A stretch of DNA of 64,000 bases from UBA6182 sp964479585 (GTDB lineage Bacteria; Bacillota_I; Bacilli_A; Erysipelotrichales; Erysipelotrichaceae), in contig CAYZMP010000003.1 in the NCBI GenBank assembly GCA_964479585.1, positions 7,873-71,872 on the forward strand. Direction: 5' to 3'. Under the pieces are notes generated by a model that saw only the letters and a program-made list of their open reading frames with translations, was not told where the DNA came from and did not search any database. The translations under genes were made by a program, and so were the position numbers. The stretch's first letter is position 1; every line of letters begins with the position of its first letter. Of this stretch, positions 1-7,969 are shown piece after piece.

Positions 1-30
1 ACACGATTCTTATTTGAAATACCAATGAAA

Positions 31-53
31 AAGCCAGCATTGTCTGCTGGCTT
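31..53 (-). terminator. Intrinsic terminator of the Tad operon
   Basis: A perfect 9-bp inverted repeat (31-39 with 45-53, 5-nt loop) is followed on the minus strand by a run of five T. It overlaps the stop codon of the last Tad gene, so the pilus operon ends here. Confidence 0.85.
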
Positions 54-381
54 ATGAAACAGGTACAGTGTAACCAGATACATGTCCTTGCATCTTTAAC
101 TGTGCAAATAGGATTGTTATCGGAAACGCTACCGTAACTTGGTATCGATTCATGTTTGCTTCAACTATTGAAAAAGTACATTTTTGACATCTAATTTTAT
201 TTGAGATATCAATCTCTACATCACGATCATATTTATTATGATATTCTACAATTGAAACAATCTTCTCTTGCACAAAACGAGCATTATTGTATGAAATCAT
301 GACGCCTACAACAGAAATACTTACCATTAATAACATCATTGTAAACGATAAAACTAATGATAGCTCAATTCCACCTTTCAT
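52..381 (-). CDS. TadE-like pseudopilin (small membrane-anchored protein)
   Basis: 109-aa protein with one N-terminal hydrophobic helix (about residues 7-29) and a short exposed part with a CxxC pair near residues 64-67. TadE/TadF-type minor pilins have this shape: one helix, then a small extracellular domain. The call rests mainly on position as the last gene of a Tad-type pilus operon. Its ATG overlaps the upstream stop codon (TAATG), so translation is probably coupled. No family-defining motif is visible, so it could be another small exported accessory protein of the pilus. Confidence 0.6.
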   Translation of the reverse strand: MKGGIELSLVLSFTMMLLMVSISVVGVMISYNNARFVQEKIVSIVEYHNKYDRDVEIDISNKIRCQKCTFSIVEANMNRYQVTVAFPITILFAQLKMQGHVSGYTVPVS

Positions 382-530
382 TAACTACCCACCTCGGTTG
401 TAATGTTATTCCATTGAGTTTCAATACTCTCACGTAATGTTAGTTTAAAGGTATCCGAAAAAGAAATCATACCAACTGCTATCACAGTCACAACTAATAC
501 TAACCCATATTCTTCAAAAAATGCTTTCAT
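381..530 (-). CDS. flp: Flp-type pilin candidate, 49 aa
   Basis: A 49-codon gene (ATG at 530, TAA at 381-383) sits between tadC and the TadE-like gene. It encodes a short leader (MKAFFE), then EYGLVLVVTVIAVG, a hydrophobic helix and a polar tail. The Glu-Tyr pair at the start of the helix is the hallmark of Flp major pilins, which prepilin peptidase cuts just before the Glu. The size also fits, since mature Flp subunits are about 40-60 aa. The start lies a few bases upstream of the tadC stop, and the stop overlaps the next ATG, so the gene is embedded in the operon. The leader is short and lacks the usual Gly before the cleavage point, so processing is uncertain. Confidence 0.65.
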   Translation of the reverse strand: MKAFFEEYGLVLVVTVIAVGMISFSDTFKLTLRESIETQWNNITTEVGS

Positions 531-534
531 TTGT

Positions 535-1290
535 TCACCCCCTTTCTAATAATGCCACAAATGTTTGCATCATCATGGTAATAAAGACAATAGTAACTCC
601 AAACAACGGCAACATCCCCCACCATTGTTTCATTTGAGATTGACTATCTTGATTGTCAAGACGTTGTTCACGTAGCCATTTTGATGTAGAAGCAATCATG
701 CGATTAAGTTGTTTCATTGAATCTTCTTTACCTACACTGTTGTATCGATAAAGTAGTTTCATTGCTCGTTCAACTTCAACACATTCATAATCCTCTAAAA
801 ACCCAATATATGTTAACAAATTCTGTGGATCCAAACGTAATTTCTCAATAAAACTTAACAAATGATTTTGAATTAACACTGGTGCAAAGTGATGTGATTT
901 TTGTAAGGAAACAACCACAGTATTGTTTTGCAATAATATTTGAAGTTGTCTTAACCAAATTGGAAACTCATATTTTAATTGTTTAACTTTTTTATTGAAC
1001 TCCGATTTAAGTCGAAAGTATGGCATTTTATAAACCACTATAGCAACCACTACCCAAATAAGCACATACAGTAACTCCCACTGATAGTAAATGGAAAGAA
1101 CGACAAGCAGTACAATAGATAGTGAGTGAAGTAGTCGCCGATCCTGAAATTTCTCTGATGACTTGTTGCTTGTCATTTTTAGCAATTGATCTACGTCATT
1201 TTCTTTGACTAAATGTGAGAGCACATCTCTGTTAATCATTAACAACACCCACACAAGTAAAATGCTCCCTATTAGGATGATTTTTTCCAC
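535..1290 (-). CDS. tadC: Tad pilus inner-membrane platform protein, TadC-like
   Basis: Predicted platform protein of the Tad/Flp secretion apparatus (type II secretion F-domain family). Hydrophobic segments lie near the N-terminus (two, within residues 1-85) and at the C-terminus, around a charged cytoplasmic helical region that would contact the ATPase. About 251 aa, somewhat short for the family. I start it at the GTG at 1290 because AAGGAG lies 7 nt upstream; the GTG two codons earlier has almost no spacing. It overlaps the end of the preceding tadB-like gene. Which of the two platform genes is TadB and which TadC is by order only. Confidence 0.65.
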   Translation of the reverse strand: MEKIILIGSILLVWVLLMINRDVLSHLVKENDVDQLLKMTSNKSSEKFQDRRLLHSLSIVLLVVLSIYYQWELLYVLIWVVVAIVVYKMPYFRLKSEFNKKVKQLKYEFPIWLRQLQILLQNNTVVVSLQKSHHFAPVLIQNHLLSFIEKLRLDPQNLLTYIGFLEDYECVEVERAMKLLYRYNSVGKEDSMKQLNRMIASTSKWLREQRLDNQDSQSQMKQWWGMLPLFGVTIVFITMMMQTFVALLERG

Positions 1291-2141
1291 AAACACTCTC
1301 CTTTAGAAATCCAGCTCTCCTTTAAAAATCTGTAGACCATCATCATAGTAAATAAGATGATAAGTAAAAATACAAAGATTACATTATGGTAAATTTGGTG
1401 TGTTTTTAATTCCATAAATGCTTTAAGCATAGTTTGATTAAACATTGCAATGATGATAGAGAGCATACATAATGTAAGGATTTTATTTTTCATTTGATGT
1501 AGTGACATAACATGTAAATGAGTGTCTTCAATCCAATCATCAATATCATCTTCTAACAGCTCAACAGCCTCTTTGCAATCGTCTACACCGTACATTTCCG
1601 CTGAAGTAATCCAAGTTTGAATGTTATATACAATAAAGTGTGGATACTTTGATGCAATAACGTCAAACGCTTTTGCTGCATCTCCACTTTCTTCCAATAC
1701 GTCAATCGCATTATCTACCAAAGTTTTAAGTTCATCTTTTGCATATTCTTTGCTTTCATACAACGCTAATAGGACTTTGTTGGATGATTTAAAATGAGCT
1801 AGAAAGTGTTGAAGAAAGGATGTTATTTGCTCATAATCACTTGCGTGATAACGATACTGAAGTTGCCATAAAAGAAAGACAGGATAGCTTATCCAAGTAA
1901 ACATTAGTAATAGTACAATATAGTCTTTCGGCAAATAAAATAGTAATGATAATACAATGATAATAATGCTAAGCATTGTTAACATAAAGCATTGGTATTT
2001 TAGACTAAAGACAAAATTATTCTTAACATAAATTCTTTTGATGGAAGATATCTTCCCTTTAAAAAGATAGGATAGCGGGATATCACTTTTTACTAATAAA
2101 ACAAAGACAACAATTGCCACACCACTAATCATCCATCTCAT
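1272..2141 (-). CDS. tadB: Tad pilus inner-membrane platform protein, TadB-like
   Basis: 289-aa membrane protein: N-terminal helix, a hydrophobic pair near residues 50-95, a long acidic cytoplasmic region, and two C-terminal helices. This is the layout of type II secretion F-domain platform proteins that anchor the pilus motor. It directly follows tadA with an ATGA overlap (start within the tadA stop), as usual in Tad operons. Sequence similarity to the family is weak by eye, so the assignment leans on topology and neighbours. Confidence 0.65.
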   Translation of the reverse strand: MRWMISGVAIVVFVLLVKSDIPLSYLFKGKISSIKRIYVKNNFVFSLKYQCFMLTMLSIIIIVLSLLFYLPKDYIVLLLMFTWISYPVFLLWQLQYRYHASDYEQITSFLQHFLAHFKSSNKVLLALYESKEYAKDELKTLVDNAIDVLEESGDAAKAFDVIASKYPHFIVYNIQTWITSAEMYGVDDCKEAVELLEDDIDDWIEDTHLHVMSLHQMKNKILTLCMLSIIIAMFNQTMLKAFMELKTHQIYHNVIFVFLLIILFTMMMVYRFLKESWISKGECLWKKSS

Positions 2142-3145
2142 GAGCTTTTAATCCTGTTTTCATAGAGTTTCTTTTTTTCGCTTAGTTTTTCTGGAAGTAC
2201 ATCAATCATCTCAGTGGTGTCTTCATGCTTATAAATCGTCGTGTACAGTGGTTTATCCCCTTTAATCTCATAAACAATAACTTCTTTTATGTATCGTTTT
2301 ATCCCTTTTTTACTTATGCTTGCTTCAATGTGGATGCCCACATCTATAACATCACAAATCATTTGATTTAACACCTCATTACTTAACTCAACCCCAGGAA
2401 ACATATGGAGTAATCGTCTTGGTATGTGTCTTGCTGAAGGAGCATGAATGGTACTCAGTAAATTGGCTCCTGTAGAAACACTTTGAAATAAGTTAACAAC
2501 TTCTTTACCTCTAACTTCTGAAACTAGCATCCAATCTGGTCGTTGTCTTAAACAAGCTTTAATAGCTGCAGGATAATCAAACCGATCATTCACTTTTAGT
2601 GACACACAATCCGACTTAGGATGTAAATCTGCATATCTAAGTTCATAGGTATCTTCAATGGTAATAACACGTTGATTAGCTTCGATATATTGTGATAAAT
2701 ACTTTACTAATTCGGTCTTTCCAGCTCCTGGTAAACCACTTACAATAATGTTGCATTTTATCTTGACACATTCTATTAAGAACTTAATAACCCACATAGG
2801 AGCATAATTTTGTCTTTTTAATAAACGATCATTTAATCGCATTACCGTAGGTGTCTTTCTAATTGATATACTAATTTTTTTGCACACACTACTGTGTATC
2901 AAGCTGATTCTAAGTTGATCTGTTTCTGCTTCTACTACAGGAGAAACAGCATTAAATGTTAAATTAGCATAGTTGGCAAAGCGATATCCAATTTGCATGC
3001 ATTCATGATGTTGATCAAAATCATTGATCATGTATCTTCCTTTTTTTAAATGGTCTACCCACAATTGTTCACCATTGTAATTAATGTCGGTAATGTAATC
3101 ATCTTCAATGTATGGATTTAAGACTGTGAAGTCAAAATCATTCAT
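2138..3145 (-). CDS. tadA: Tad pilus assembly ATPase (TadA/CpaF family)
   Basis: 335-aa secretion ATPase that would power assembly of the Flp-type pilus from the cytoplasmic face of the membrane. The Walker A motif GLPGAGKT is at residues 137-144, an Asp box (IEDTYELR) at 163-170, a Walker-B-like segment ending SEVRG near 204-213, and the His box STIHA at 231-235. All are typical of the GspE/CpaF superfamily. It is shorter than many CpaF proteins because the N-terminal region is reduced. It overlaps both neighbours by a few bases and ends in TGA, showing that UGA is a stop in this organism. Confidence 0.93.
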   Translation of the reverse strand: MNDFDFTVLNPYIEDDYITDINYNGEQLWVDHLKKGRYMINDFDQHHECMQIGYRFANYANLTFNAVSPVVEAETDQLRISLIHSSVCKKISISIRKTPTVMRLNDRLLKRQNYAPMWVIKFLIECVKIKCNIIVSGLPGAGKTELVKYLSQYIEANQRVITIEDTYELRYADLHPKSDCVSLKVNDRFDYPAAIKACLRQRPDWMLVSEVRGKEVVNLFQSVSTGANLLSTIHAPSARHIPRRLLHMFPGVELSNEVLNQMICDVIDVGIHIEASISKKGIKRYIKEVIVYEIKGDKPLYTTIYKHEDTTEMIDVLPEKLSEKKKLYENRIKSS

Positions 3146-3848
3146 ATAAATAACTCCAAATTATTGATGATTCATTTATTATCGCTTCCTGATTTGGTGG
3201 CTCATTTAACAATACTGGTACTAAATCAAAACTACCTTTGTTTTCTGCCAAATAAAAGGAGTTAGCATCTTTATGATTCAAAGAAAGCAATATAACATGT
3301 GGTGTCTTTTGACTTTGTGGATGATTCATGTCTAGACCATACCGATCCTTTAGTGCTAAGATACGAACGTTTTTATATATAGTATCCACAATTGGATTCT
3401 CATTTCGAACAGGATAGGTATACACTAAATCAACATATTGCCCAGGTAATAATGTATTTCCTAATGACTTAATAACATCAACACTTAATGATACTGCTAC
3501 TTGATTTTCTTTTAAGCGTAGTAAAGGTGCATCGTTACTTTTTATTGGATCATCAAGTGCTTCCTTAAAAAAGAACATTCCTTGATAAATACTAGAGTCA
3601 TATGAAACAACCTGACCGATAATGTCTTCTTTACTTGTAAAAATGTTGTTTGGTATTAAATTACTCGGTAATGATATTGTTTGAATGTCGTCTTCGGTAA
3701 TAGGATTTCTTGGGACAAGTGTTGTTTTCGCAACATAGACATCTGTACTTTTTGTTAGTGTTTTAACGATGAGAAACGATACACTAACATTGATTGCAAT
3801 CATTAAAGCAATACTAATTACAATTATTGATTTCTTTTTATTATTCAT
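3138..3848 (-). CDS. cpaB: Pilus assembly protein CpaB/RcpC (SAF domain)
   Basis: 236-aa protein with an N-terminal membrane helix (about residues 8-30) followed by a SAF-type domain beginning VYVAKTTLVPRNPITEDDI, where the antifreeze-like fold of CpaB/RcpC proteins starts, and a periplasm-side beta-rich region. In Tad systems this protein sits outside the membrane and helps guide the pilus. I start it at the ATG at 3848, which has AGGAG 7 nt upstream; a TTG two codons earlier is too close to the ribosome site. The start overlaps the stop of the upstream 121-aa gene. Confidence 0.85.
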   Translation of the reverse strand: MNNKKKSIIVISIALMIAINVSVSFLIVKTLTKSTDVYVAKTTLVPRNPITEDDIQTISLPSNLIPNNIFTSKEDIIGQVVSYDSSIYQGMFFFKEALDDPIKSNDAPLLRLKENQVAVSLSVDVIKSLGNTLLPGQYVDLVYTYPVRNENPIVDTIYKNVRILALKDRYGLDMNHPQSQKTPHVILLSLNHKDANSFYLAENKGSFDLVPVLLNEPPNQEAIINESSIIWSYLYE

Positions 3849-4206
3849 AGTCAATCTCCTGAATCATGGTTTCATCAGAGGTGATAAAAATCGGGAAATA
3901 GGAACTCATGTTTTTAACGTTTACTGATACACGTATAAGTAGTGGATGATGATTAAATCCCATTAAATGCCAACTTGCTTCATCATACTGATTTACTGAT
4001 GTAGAAAAGTATTCACCAAATAGGTTAAATGCTGTTTTTGAATCACACGACATGGTCAAGCATGTGTTCATTGTAGAACGTAAAGATTGTTTGTGCGCTC
4101 TTACAACTTGATTTCTAGTGTGTTCAAAATTAAACAACCATATCATTGATCCAATCATAATCATTAACAAAATCCATAACACTGCACTCATGATAATCCC
4201 TTTCAT
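3841..4206 (-). CDS. Pilus-locus membrane-anchored protein (TadE/TadF-like, uncertain)
   Basis: 121-aa protein with a hydrophobic N-terminal helix (residues 4-25) and a soluble C-terminal part containing two cysteines close together (CLTMSC). It is the first gene of the Tad operon, overlaps cpaB, and resembles a minor pilin in architecture. I do not recognise a specific family. Only about 25 nt separate its start from the T-tract of the preceding terminator, so the operon promoter must overlap that terminator or the operon depends on read-through. Confidence 0.55.
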   Translation of the reverse strand: MKGIIMSAVLWILLMIMIGSMIWLFNFEHTRNQVVRAHKQSLRSTMNTCLTMSCDSKTAFNLFGEYFSTSVNQYDEASWHLMGFNHHPLLIRVSVNVKNMSSYFPIFITSDETMIQEIDYE

Positions 4207-4230
4207 TATTCACCTCACAGTGTATTATTG

Positions 4231-4261
4231 AAAAAAAAACAACATGTTCCTACATGTTGTT
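4231..4261 (-). terminator. Intrinsic terminator after the cation antiporter gene
   Basis: A perfect 9-bp hairpin (4238-4246 with 4253-4261, 6-nt loop) is followed on the minus strand by nine T. It overlaps the antiporter stop codon and separates that gene from the Tad operon. Confidence 0.9.
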
Positions 4262-5198
4262 ACAAAATTGTTTGAATTATATAAAATAAATAGCTTACGA
4301 TGAGTAATACACCTTGCCATCGATAGAAGCGTTTTTTAAACAAGGATGGAATAATGGTAATCACCATAAACCATAATGAGAAAGGAATATCAACACTTAT
4401 TGTCTCTGGACGTGTTATTAGTTGACCTGAAGAAGCTATAACCGATGCTGGTATCGCAAAACTCATGTTTAAGACATTAGCACCAATAATGTTCCCAATG
4501 GATAACCCTGATTCTTTTTTAATAAGTGCCATTATCGTCGTAACAAACTCTGGTAAGGATGTCCCTAATGCGACTATCGTTAATCCTACAACTGCTTGTG
4601 GTACCGATAAAATCTCAGCTAACTCACTAGCACTACTTACAAGCAGTTCAGCACCAACCACAACCATTATTGCACCAAGTAAAAAAAGAATGATTTGCTT
4701 TTTCGTGTTTGTTGGTTGTACTTTTTCAATCGGATTGTCTTCTTGATCTTTAACTTCAAGCAAATTTAACCATAAAAATCCTACAAGCATAACCCATAAA
4801 ATGATACTTTCTTGATTAGATAAAATTAAGTCTCTCATTAAAACAAGTGATATGAGAGTTAATCCGATCATGAAAAATCCTTTTTGAAAGACACCTCTAC
4901 TTACATTTTTTGAAGGAGAAACGGATAATGAAATTCCTAGTATTAATCCTAAGTTAGCAATAACTGAACCAAATGCATTACCGATAGCTAAATCCACATT
5001 ACCTACAGAAGATGCAAGCACTGAGACTAAGACCTCTGGTAAAGTGGTTGCTAAAGAGACAATAGTGGCACCAATAATAAAACTTGGTATCCCAGTGATT
5101 TTTGCAACATAAACTGCTGCATCTACAAACCAGTCTCCACCTTTAATGATTAAAATAAATCCTACAATTAACCAAAATACTAACAAAAGAATATCCAT
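4260..5198 (-). CDS. Calcium/sodium antiporter (CaCA family, YrbG-like)
   Basis: 312-aa membrane protein with about ten helices, arranged as two inverted halves. Each half carries the alpha repeat that forms the ion site: GATIVSLATTLPE in the first and GLTIVALGTSLPE in the second, with the conserved Pro-Glu. It would exchange Ca2+ for Na+ or H+ across the cytoplasmic membrane. The start chosen is the ATG at 5198, preceded by AAGGGG at good spacing; a longer reading frame begins 12 codons earlier without a ribosome site. It has its own terminator and is probably transcribed alone. Confidence 0.92.
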   Translation of the reverse strand: MDILLLVFWLIVGFILIIKGGDWFVDAAVYVAKITGIPSFIIGATIVSLATTLPEVLVSVLASSVGNVDLAIGNAFGSVIANLGLILGISLSVSPSKNVSRGVFQKGFFMIGLTLISLVLMRDLILSNQESIILWVMLVGFLWLNLLEVKDQEDNPIEKVQPTNTKKQIILFLLGAIMVVVGAELLVSSASELAEILSVPQAVVGLTIVALGTSLPEFVTTIMALIKKESGLSIGNIIGANVLNMSFAIPASVIASSGQLITRPETISVDIPFSLWFMVITIIPSLFKKRFYRWQGVLLIVSYLFYIIQTIL

Positions 5199-5265
5199 AT
5201 AATCCCCTTTTTTACAACAAAAAGAATATATCATTTTTCACTATTAAAAGCAAAAGAAATCCATT

Positions 5266-5303
5266 AAAAAAGTCGAGGCACACATGATTTGTCACTCGAC
5301 TTT
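5266..5303 (-). terminator. Intrinsic terminator of the Rnf operon
   Basis: A 9-bp inverted repeat (5269-5277 with 5295-5303, 17-nt loop) is followed on the minus strand by six T. It lies just after the rnfB stop codon. Confidence 0.8.
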
Positions 5304-5308
5304 CATCT

Positions 5309-5617
5309 TTATGGTTTTATATTTGTTGCTTTTCCTTTTTCCTTAAAATATTCTTTAAGATACTCAGCAATTTTTACTCGTGTTTCTTGATTAGAAGGTT
5401 TACACAATGACACAGACTCTGCATCTTGATCAATAAAGGCTTCCGCTAATCCAGCACAGCCTGGATAACCACAAGCACCACAATTAAGTCCCGGTAACAT
5501 TGTCATAACATCATCAAACGCCGGATCTGGTTCAACATAAAACCTTTCAGATGCGTATCCAAGGCCAACACCCAATAAAGCACCGAGTGCTAACATAATA
5601 AGAACTGATTCAATCAT
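5309..5617 (-). CDS. rnfB: Short RnfB subunit (membrane anchor plus one Fe-S motif only)
   Basis: 102-aa protein: N-terminal membrane helix (about residues 3-22), then the RnfB-type Fe-S domain with Cys46, Cys49, Cys54 (GLNCGACGYPGC) and Cys72. RnfB normally continues into a ferredoxin domain with two more [4Fe-4S] clusters. That whole domain is absent, and the stop codon is followed at once by a terminator, so it is not a frameshift with remaining coding sequence. In Rnf, RnfB receives electrons from ferredoxin. It is the last gene of the operon and follows the 58-aa Cys protein. Confidence 0.85.
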   Translation of the reverse strand: MIESVLIMLALGALLGVGLGYASERFYVEPDPAFDDVMTMLPGLNCGACGYPGCAGLAEAFIDQDAESVSLCKPSNQETRVKIAEYLKEYFKEKGKATNIKP

Positions 5618-5618
5618 A

Positions 5619-5795
5619 TTACACTACACTCCCTTCTTGACGTTGATTGGGATGCAAAGCACATGATGCAATAGCACATCCGTTACAACTTTGTGTTAAA
5701 TCTTCACACCCTTCTGGTACAGGTGTTTTATGATTTAAGAAATACACTCCTGCATAAAATAATACTAACGCTCCTGCAAATAACAACGGTTCCAT
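5619..5795 (-). CDS. 58-aa Cys-rich membrane protein inside the Rnf operon
   Basis: A small gene between rnfA and rnfB. Its ATG at 5795 overlaps the rnfA stop (TAATG) and its stop is two bases before the rnfB ATG. The product has one N-terminal helix (residues 3-20) followed by a soluble tail with Cys30, Cys37, Cys40 and Cys45 (spacing C-x6-C-x2-C-x4-C). This suits a metal or Fe-S ligand set. The overall shape resembles the small FeoB-associated Cys-rich membrane proteins, but I do not recognise it as a named Rnf subunit. Tight coupling on both sides argues it is a real, co-translated component, possibly compensating for the missing ferredoxin domain of RnfB. Confidence 0.75.
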   Translation of the reverse strand: MEPLLFAGALVLFYAGVYFLNHKTPVPEGCEDLTQSCNGCAIASCALHPNQRQEGSVV

Positions 5796-6367
5796 TAAAC
5801 GATTCCTGCCAATCCACTAAATGCAAGTGCCATTAACGCAGCAACAATCATAGCGATTGGATTACCTTTAAATGGTAATGGTGTTTCAGCAAAATCAAGT
5901 CGTTCTCTAATAGCTGAGAACAAGAATAACACTAAGGTAAAACCTACAGGAACAGCAATGGCGTGTGTTAGCATTTCAATAAAATCAAACCCCTGAGCAA
6001 TGTTTTGTAACGCTACAAATAGAACTGCACAGTTGGTCGTAATTAGAGGTAAAAAGATACCTAATGATTTATACAACTTTGGAGAAAACTTTTTAATAAT
6101 TAATTCTGTTAATTGAACAAATGATGCAATAACTAAAATAAATGTAATTAATTGCATGTATTCAAGTCCACGTGGCTCTAAAATTAAGTGGTAAATTCCA
6201 TAGGTAACAAGAGATGCACCTAACACTACAAAGGTAACTGCTCCACCCATACCAACAGCAGAGCTTGTTTTTCTAGAAACACCCATAAATGGACATACGC
6301 CTAAGAAACGACTTAAGACGATGTTGTTAATAAATATGGCTGAAATAAATAGTGCGAATAGTTCCAT
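5795..6367 (-). CDS. rnfA: Rnf complex membrane subunit RnfA
   Basis: 190-aa integral membrane subunit with six helices, homologous to NqrE. The conserved opening NNIVLSRFLGVCPFMGVS contains the Cys used with its partner RnfE to hold an intramembrane iron centre, and a second conserved Cys sits in TNCAVLF. In Rnf this pair moves electrons across the membrane while Na+ or H+ is pumped. It starts one base after the rnfE stop and overlaps the following small gene. Length is normal for the family. Confidence 0.97.
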   Translation of the reverse strand: MELFALFISAIFINNIVLSRFLGVCPFMGVSRKTSSAVGMGGAVTFVVLGASLVTYGIYHLILEPRGLEYMQLITFILVIASFVQLTELIIKKFSPKLYKSLGIFLPLITTNCAVLFVALQNIAQGFDFIEMLTHAIAVPVGFTLVLFLFSAIRERLDFAETPLPFKGNPIAMIVAALMALAFSGLAGIV

Positions 6368-6368
6368 A

Positions 6369-7019
6369 TTATTTCACCTCTTTCGTACTTACTTTTGATG
6401 CTTCTTTTTGTTTATACGCTTCAAAAGCTGCTGCGATTAGAGCAAAGGTAATAAATGCTCCCGCAGGTTGGTTAAACATTGATATTGTAAACTCACTTGG
6501 AATGATACTTAAATCAAAGATAACTGCTTGATTAAACGGATTCACTAAGTTCAGTCCACCAGTCGCAATTAACTGACGAATAGAAGCTAAAATGACCAAG
6601 CTAAATGTAAATGCTAAGCCCATTCCAACACCATCAATGGCTGAATCAACAACTTTATTTTTAGAAGCAAATGACTCTGCACGCCCTAAAATAATACAGT
6701 TAACAACAATTAATGGAATAAATACACCTAATGCGGCATATAATTCTACTGTAAATGCTTGCATGATCATTTCGACCATCGTAACTAGTGTTGCAATAAT
6801 AACAATATAAACTGGAATGCGAACATCCATTGGTGTAATTTTTCTTAACAAAGAAACCATAACATTAGCAATAGTGAGTACAACAATAACCGCTGCTCCC
6901 ATACCTAATGCATTGTTTAATGTTGTCGAAATCGCCAAGGCTGGACACAAACCAAGATACAATGCAAATGCTGGGTTTTCTTTTATAAATCCCTTTTTGA
7001 AATTTTCAAATTTATTCAT
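6369..7019 (-). CDS. rnfE: Rnf complex membrane subunit RnfE
   Basis: 216-aa membrane subunit, homologous to NqrD, with six helices. The signature ENPAFALYLGLCPALA near residues 15-30 and VNCIILGRAE further on carry the conserved cysteines that pair with those of RnfA around the intramembrane iron site. It sits in the usual place between rnfG and rnfA, with almost no intergenic space. Normal length. Confidence 0.97.
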   Translation of the reverse strand: MNKFENFKKGFIKENPAFALYLGLCPALAISTTLNNALGMGAAVIVVLTIANVMVSLLRKITPMDVRIPVYIVIIATLVTMVEMIMQAFTVELYAALGVFIPLIVVNCIILGRAESFASKNKVVDSAIDGVGMGLAFTFSLVILASIRQLIATGGLNLVNPFNQAVIFDLSIIPSEFTISMFNQPAGAFITFALIAAAFEAYKQKEASKVSTKEVK

Positions 7020-7029
7020 GGTTTGCCTC

Positions 7030-7968
7030 CTATTCTTCTAAACCAATTGCAGCGCGAACGGCACGAGCTGCAGATACTGCTGTGACTGTTGCGCCTGCAA
7101 CAGCATCAATAGAAATTTCACTATCTGTAATATCTAAACCAACAAATTGATCAAAGAACTCTTCATCATCAATTTTGTCACCAATACCCGTTGTATCATT
7201 CATCTCTACTAATTTAACAGAAACAATAGTATTGTCTGCTGTGTTGATAACTACTTCAAAGATGTTTGGCTCTGCATCTTCATATCCACCTTCTAAGACA
7301 GCATATCCACGAGATGAAACAACGTATGTAACTACATCTCCATCTGCAGACTCTTCCAAAATCTCACCAGCTACACGCTCTGTTTGATTTGTGAAAATTC
7401 CAACACTTGCACCAAATTGAATTGGTGGTGTTTCAATTACAGCTCCTGAACCATCATCTTCAATTCCTTGAGATTCATTAAATAACGTTTTCGCTGCATT
7501 AATACCATTAACAACAGCTCCCGATGTTACAGTTGCGCCAGATAATACTGGAATTCCTTCTGTGGTTGATTTACCAATGACATTATCAGAAAACTCAGGG
7601 TTTTCAATACGATCACCAATACCTGGTGTATCATTCAAATCTAAAACTTGAAACCCAATAATTTCTGCATCATCAGATATGCCTACCATAAATACGATTG
7701 GATTAGCATACCCTTGCACTTCTACTTTGTATGCCATCCCAGATCCTACTGCCTCATAAACTCCAACAACAAGACCACTTTCATCTTCAAAGTCTTCAAT
7801 AATTAAAAACTCATCAGTGTCTGGGAATATTAGCTCTAAGTTTGCACGCTCACTAGCAATTGCATTTTCAGCAATAATTGGTGCTGTAATATTGTTAACA
7901 GCAGAAAGTGCACCACCAGCTAGTGCAGCAACAATCGCTAAAAACAATCCAATTTTTAATACTTTCAT
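7030..7968 (-). CDS. rnfG: RnfG with two FMN-binding domains
   Basis: 312-aa extracytoplasmic subunit anchored by an N-terminal helix (about 5-24). It has two FMN-binding domains. The first ends with the flavinylation motif SGATVT (Thr146 as the expected FMN-carrying residue) and the second with AGATVT (Thr294). RnfG usually has one such domain, about 180-200 aa in total. The second domain is about 60 % identical by eye to the C-terminal extension of RnfD just upstream, so the two arose by duplication. The start at 7968 has GGAGG at correct spacing and overlaps the rnfD stop region. The ApbE encoded on the other side of rnfC would attach the FMN. Confidence 0.93.
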   Translation of the reverse strand: MKVLKIGLFLAIVAALAGGALSAVNNITAPIIAENAIASERANLELIFPDTDEFLIIEDFEDESGLVVGVYEAVGSGMAYKVEVQGYANPIVFMVGISDDAEIIGFQVLDLNDTPGIGDRIENPEFSDNVIGKSTTEGIPVLSGATVTSGAVVNGINAAKTLFNESQGIEDDGSGAVIETPPIQFGASVGIFTNQTERVAGEILEESADGDVVTYVVSSRGYAVLEGGYEDAEPNIFEVVINTADNTIVSVKLVEMNDTTGIGDKIDDEEFFDQFVGLDITDSEISIDAVAGATVTAVSAARAVRAAIGLEE

Positions 7969-7969
7969 G

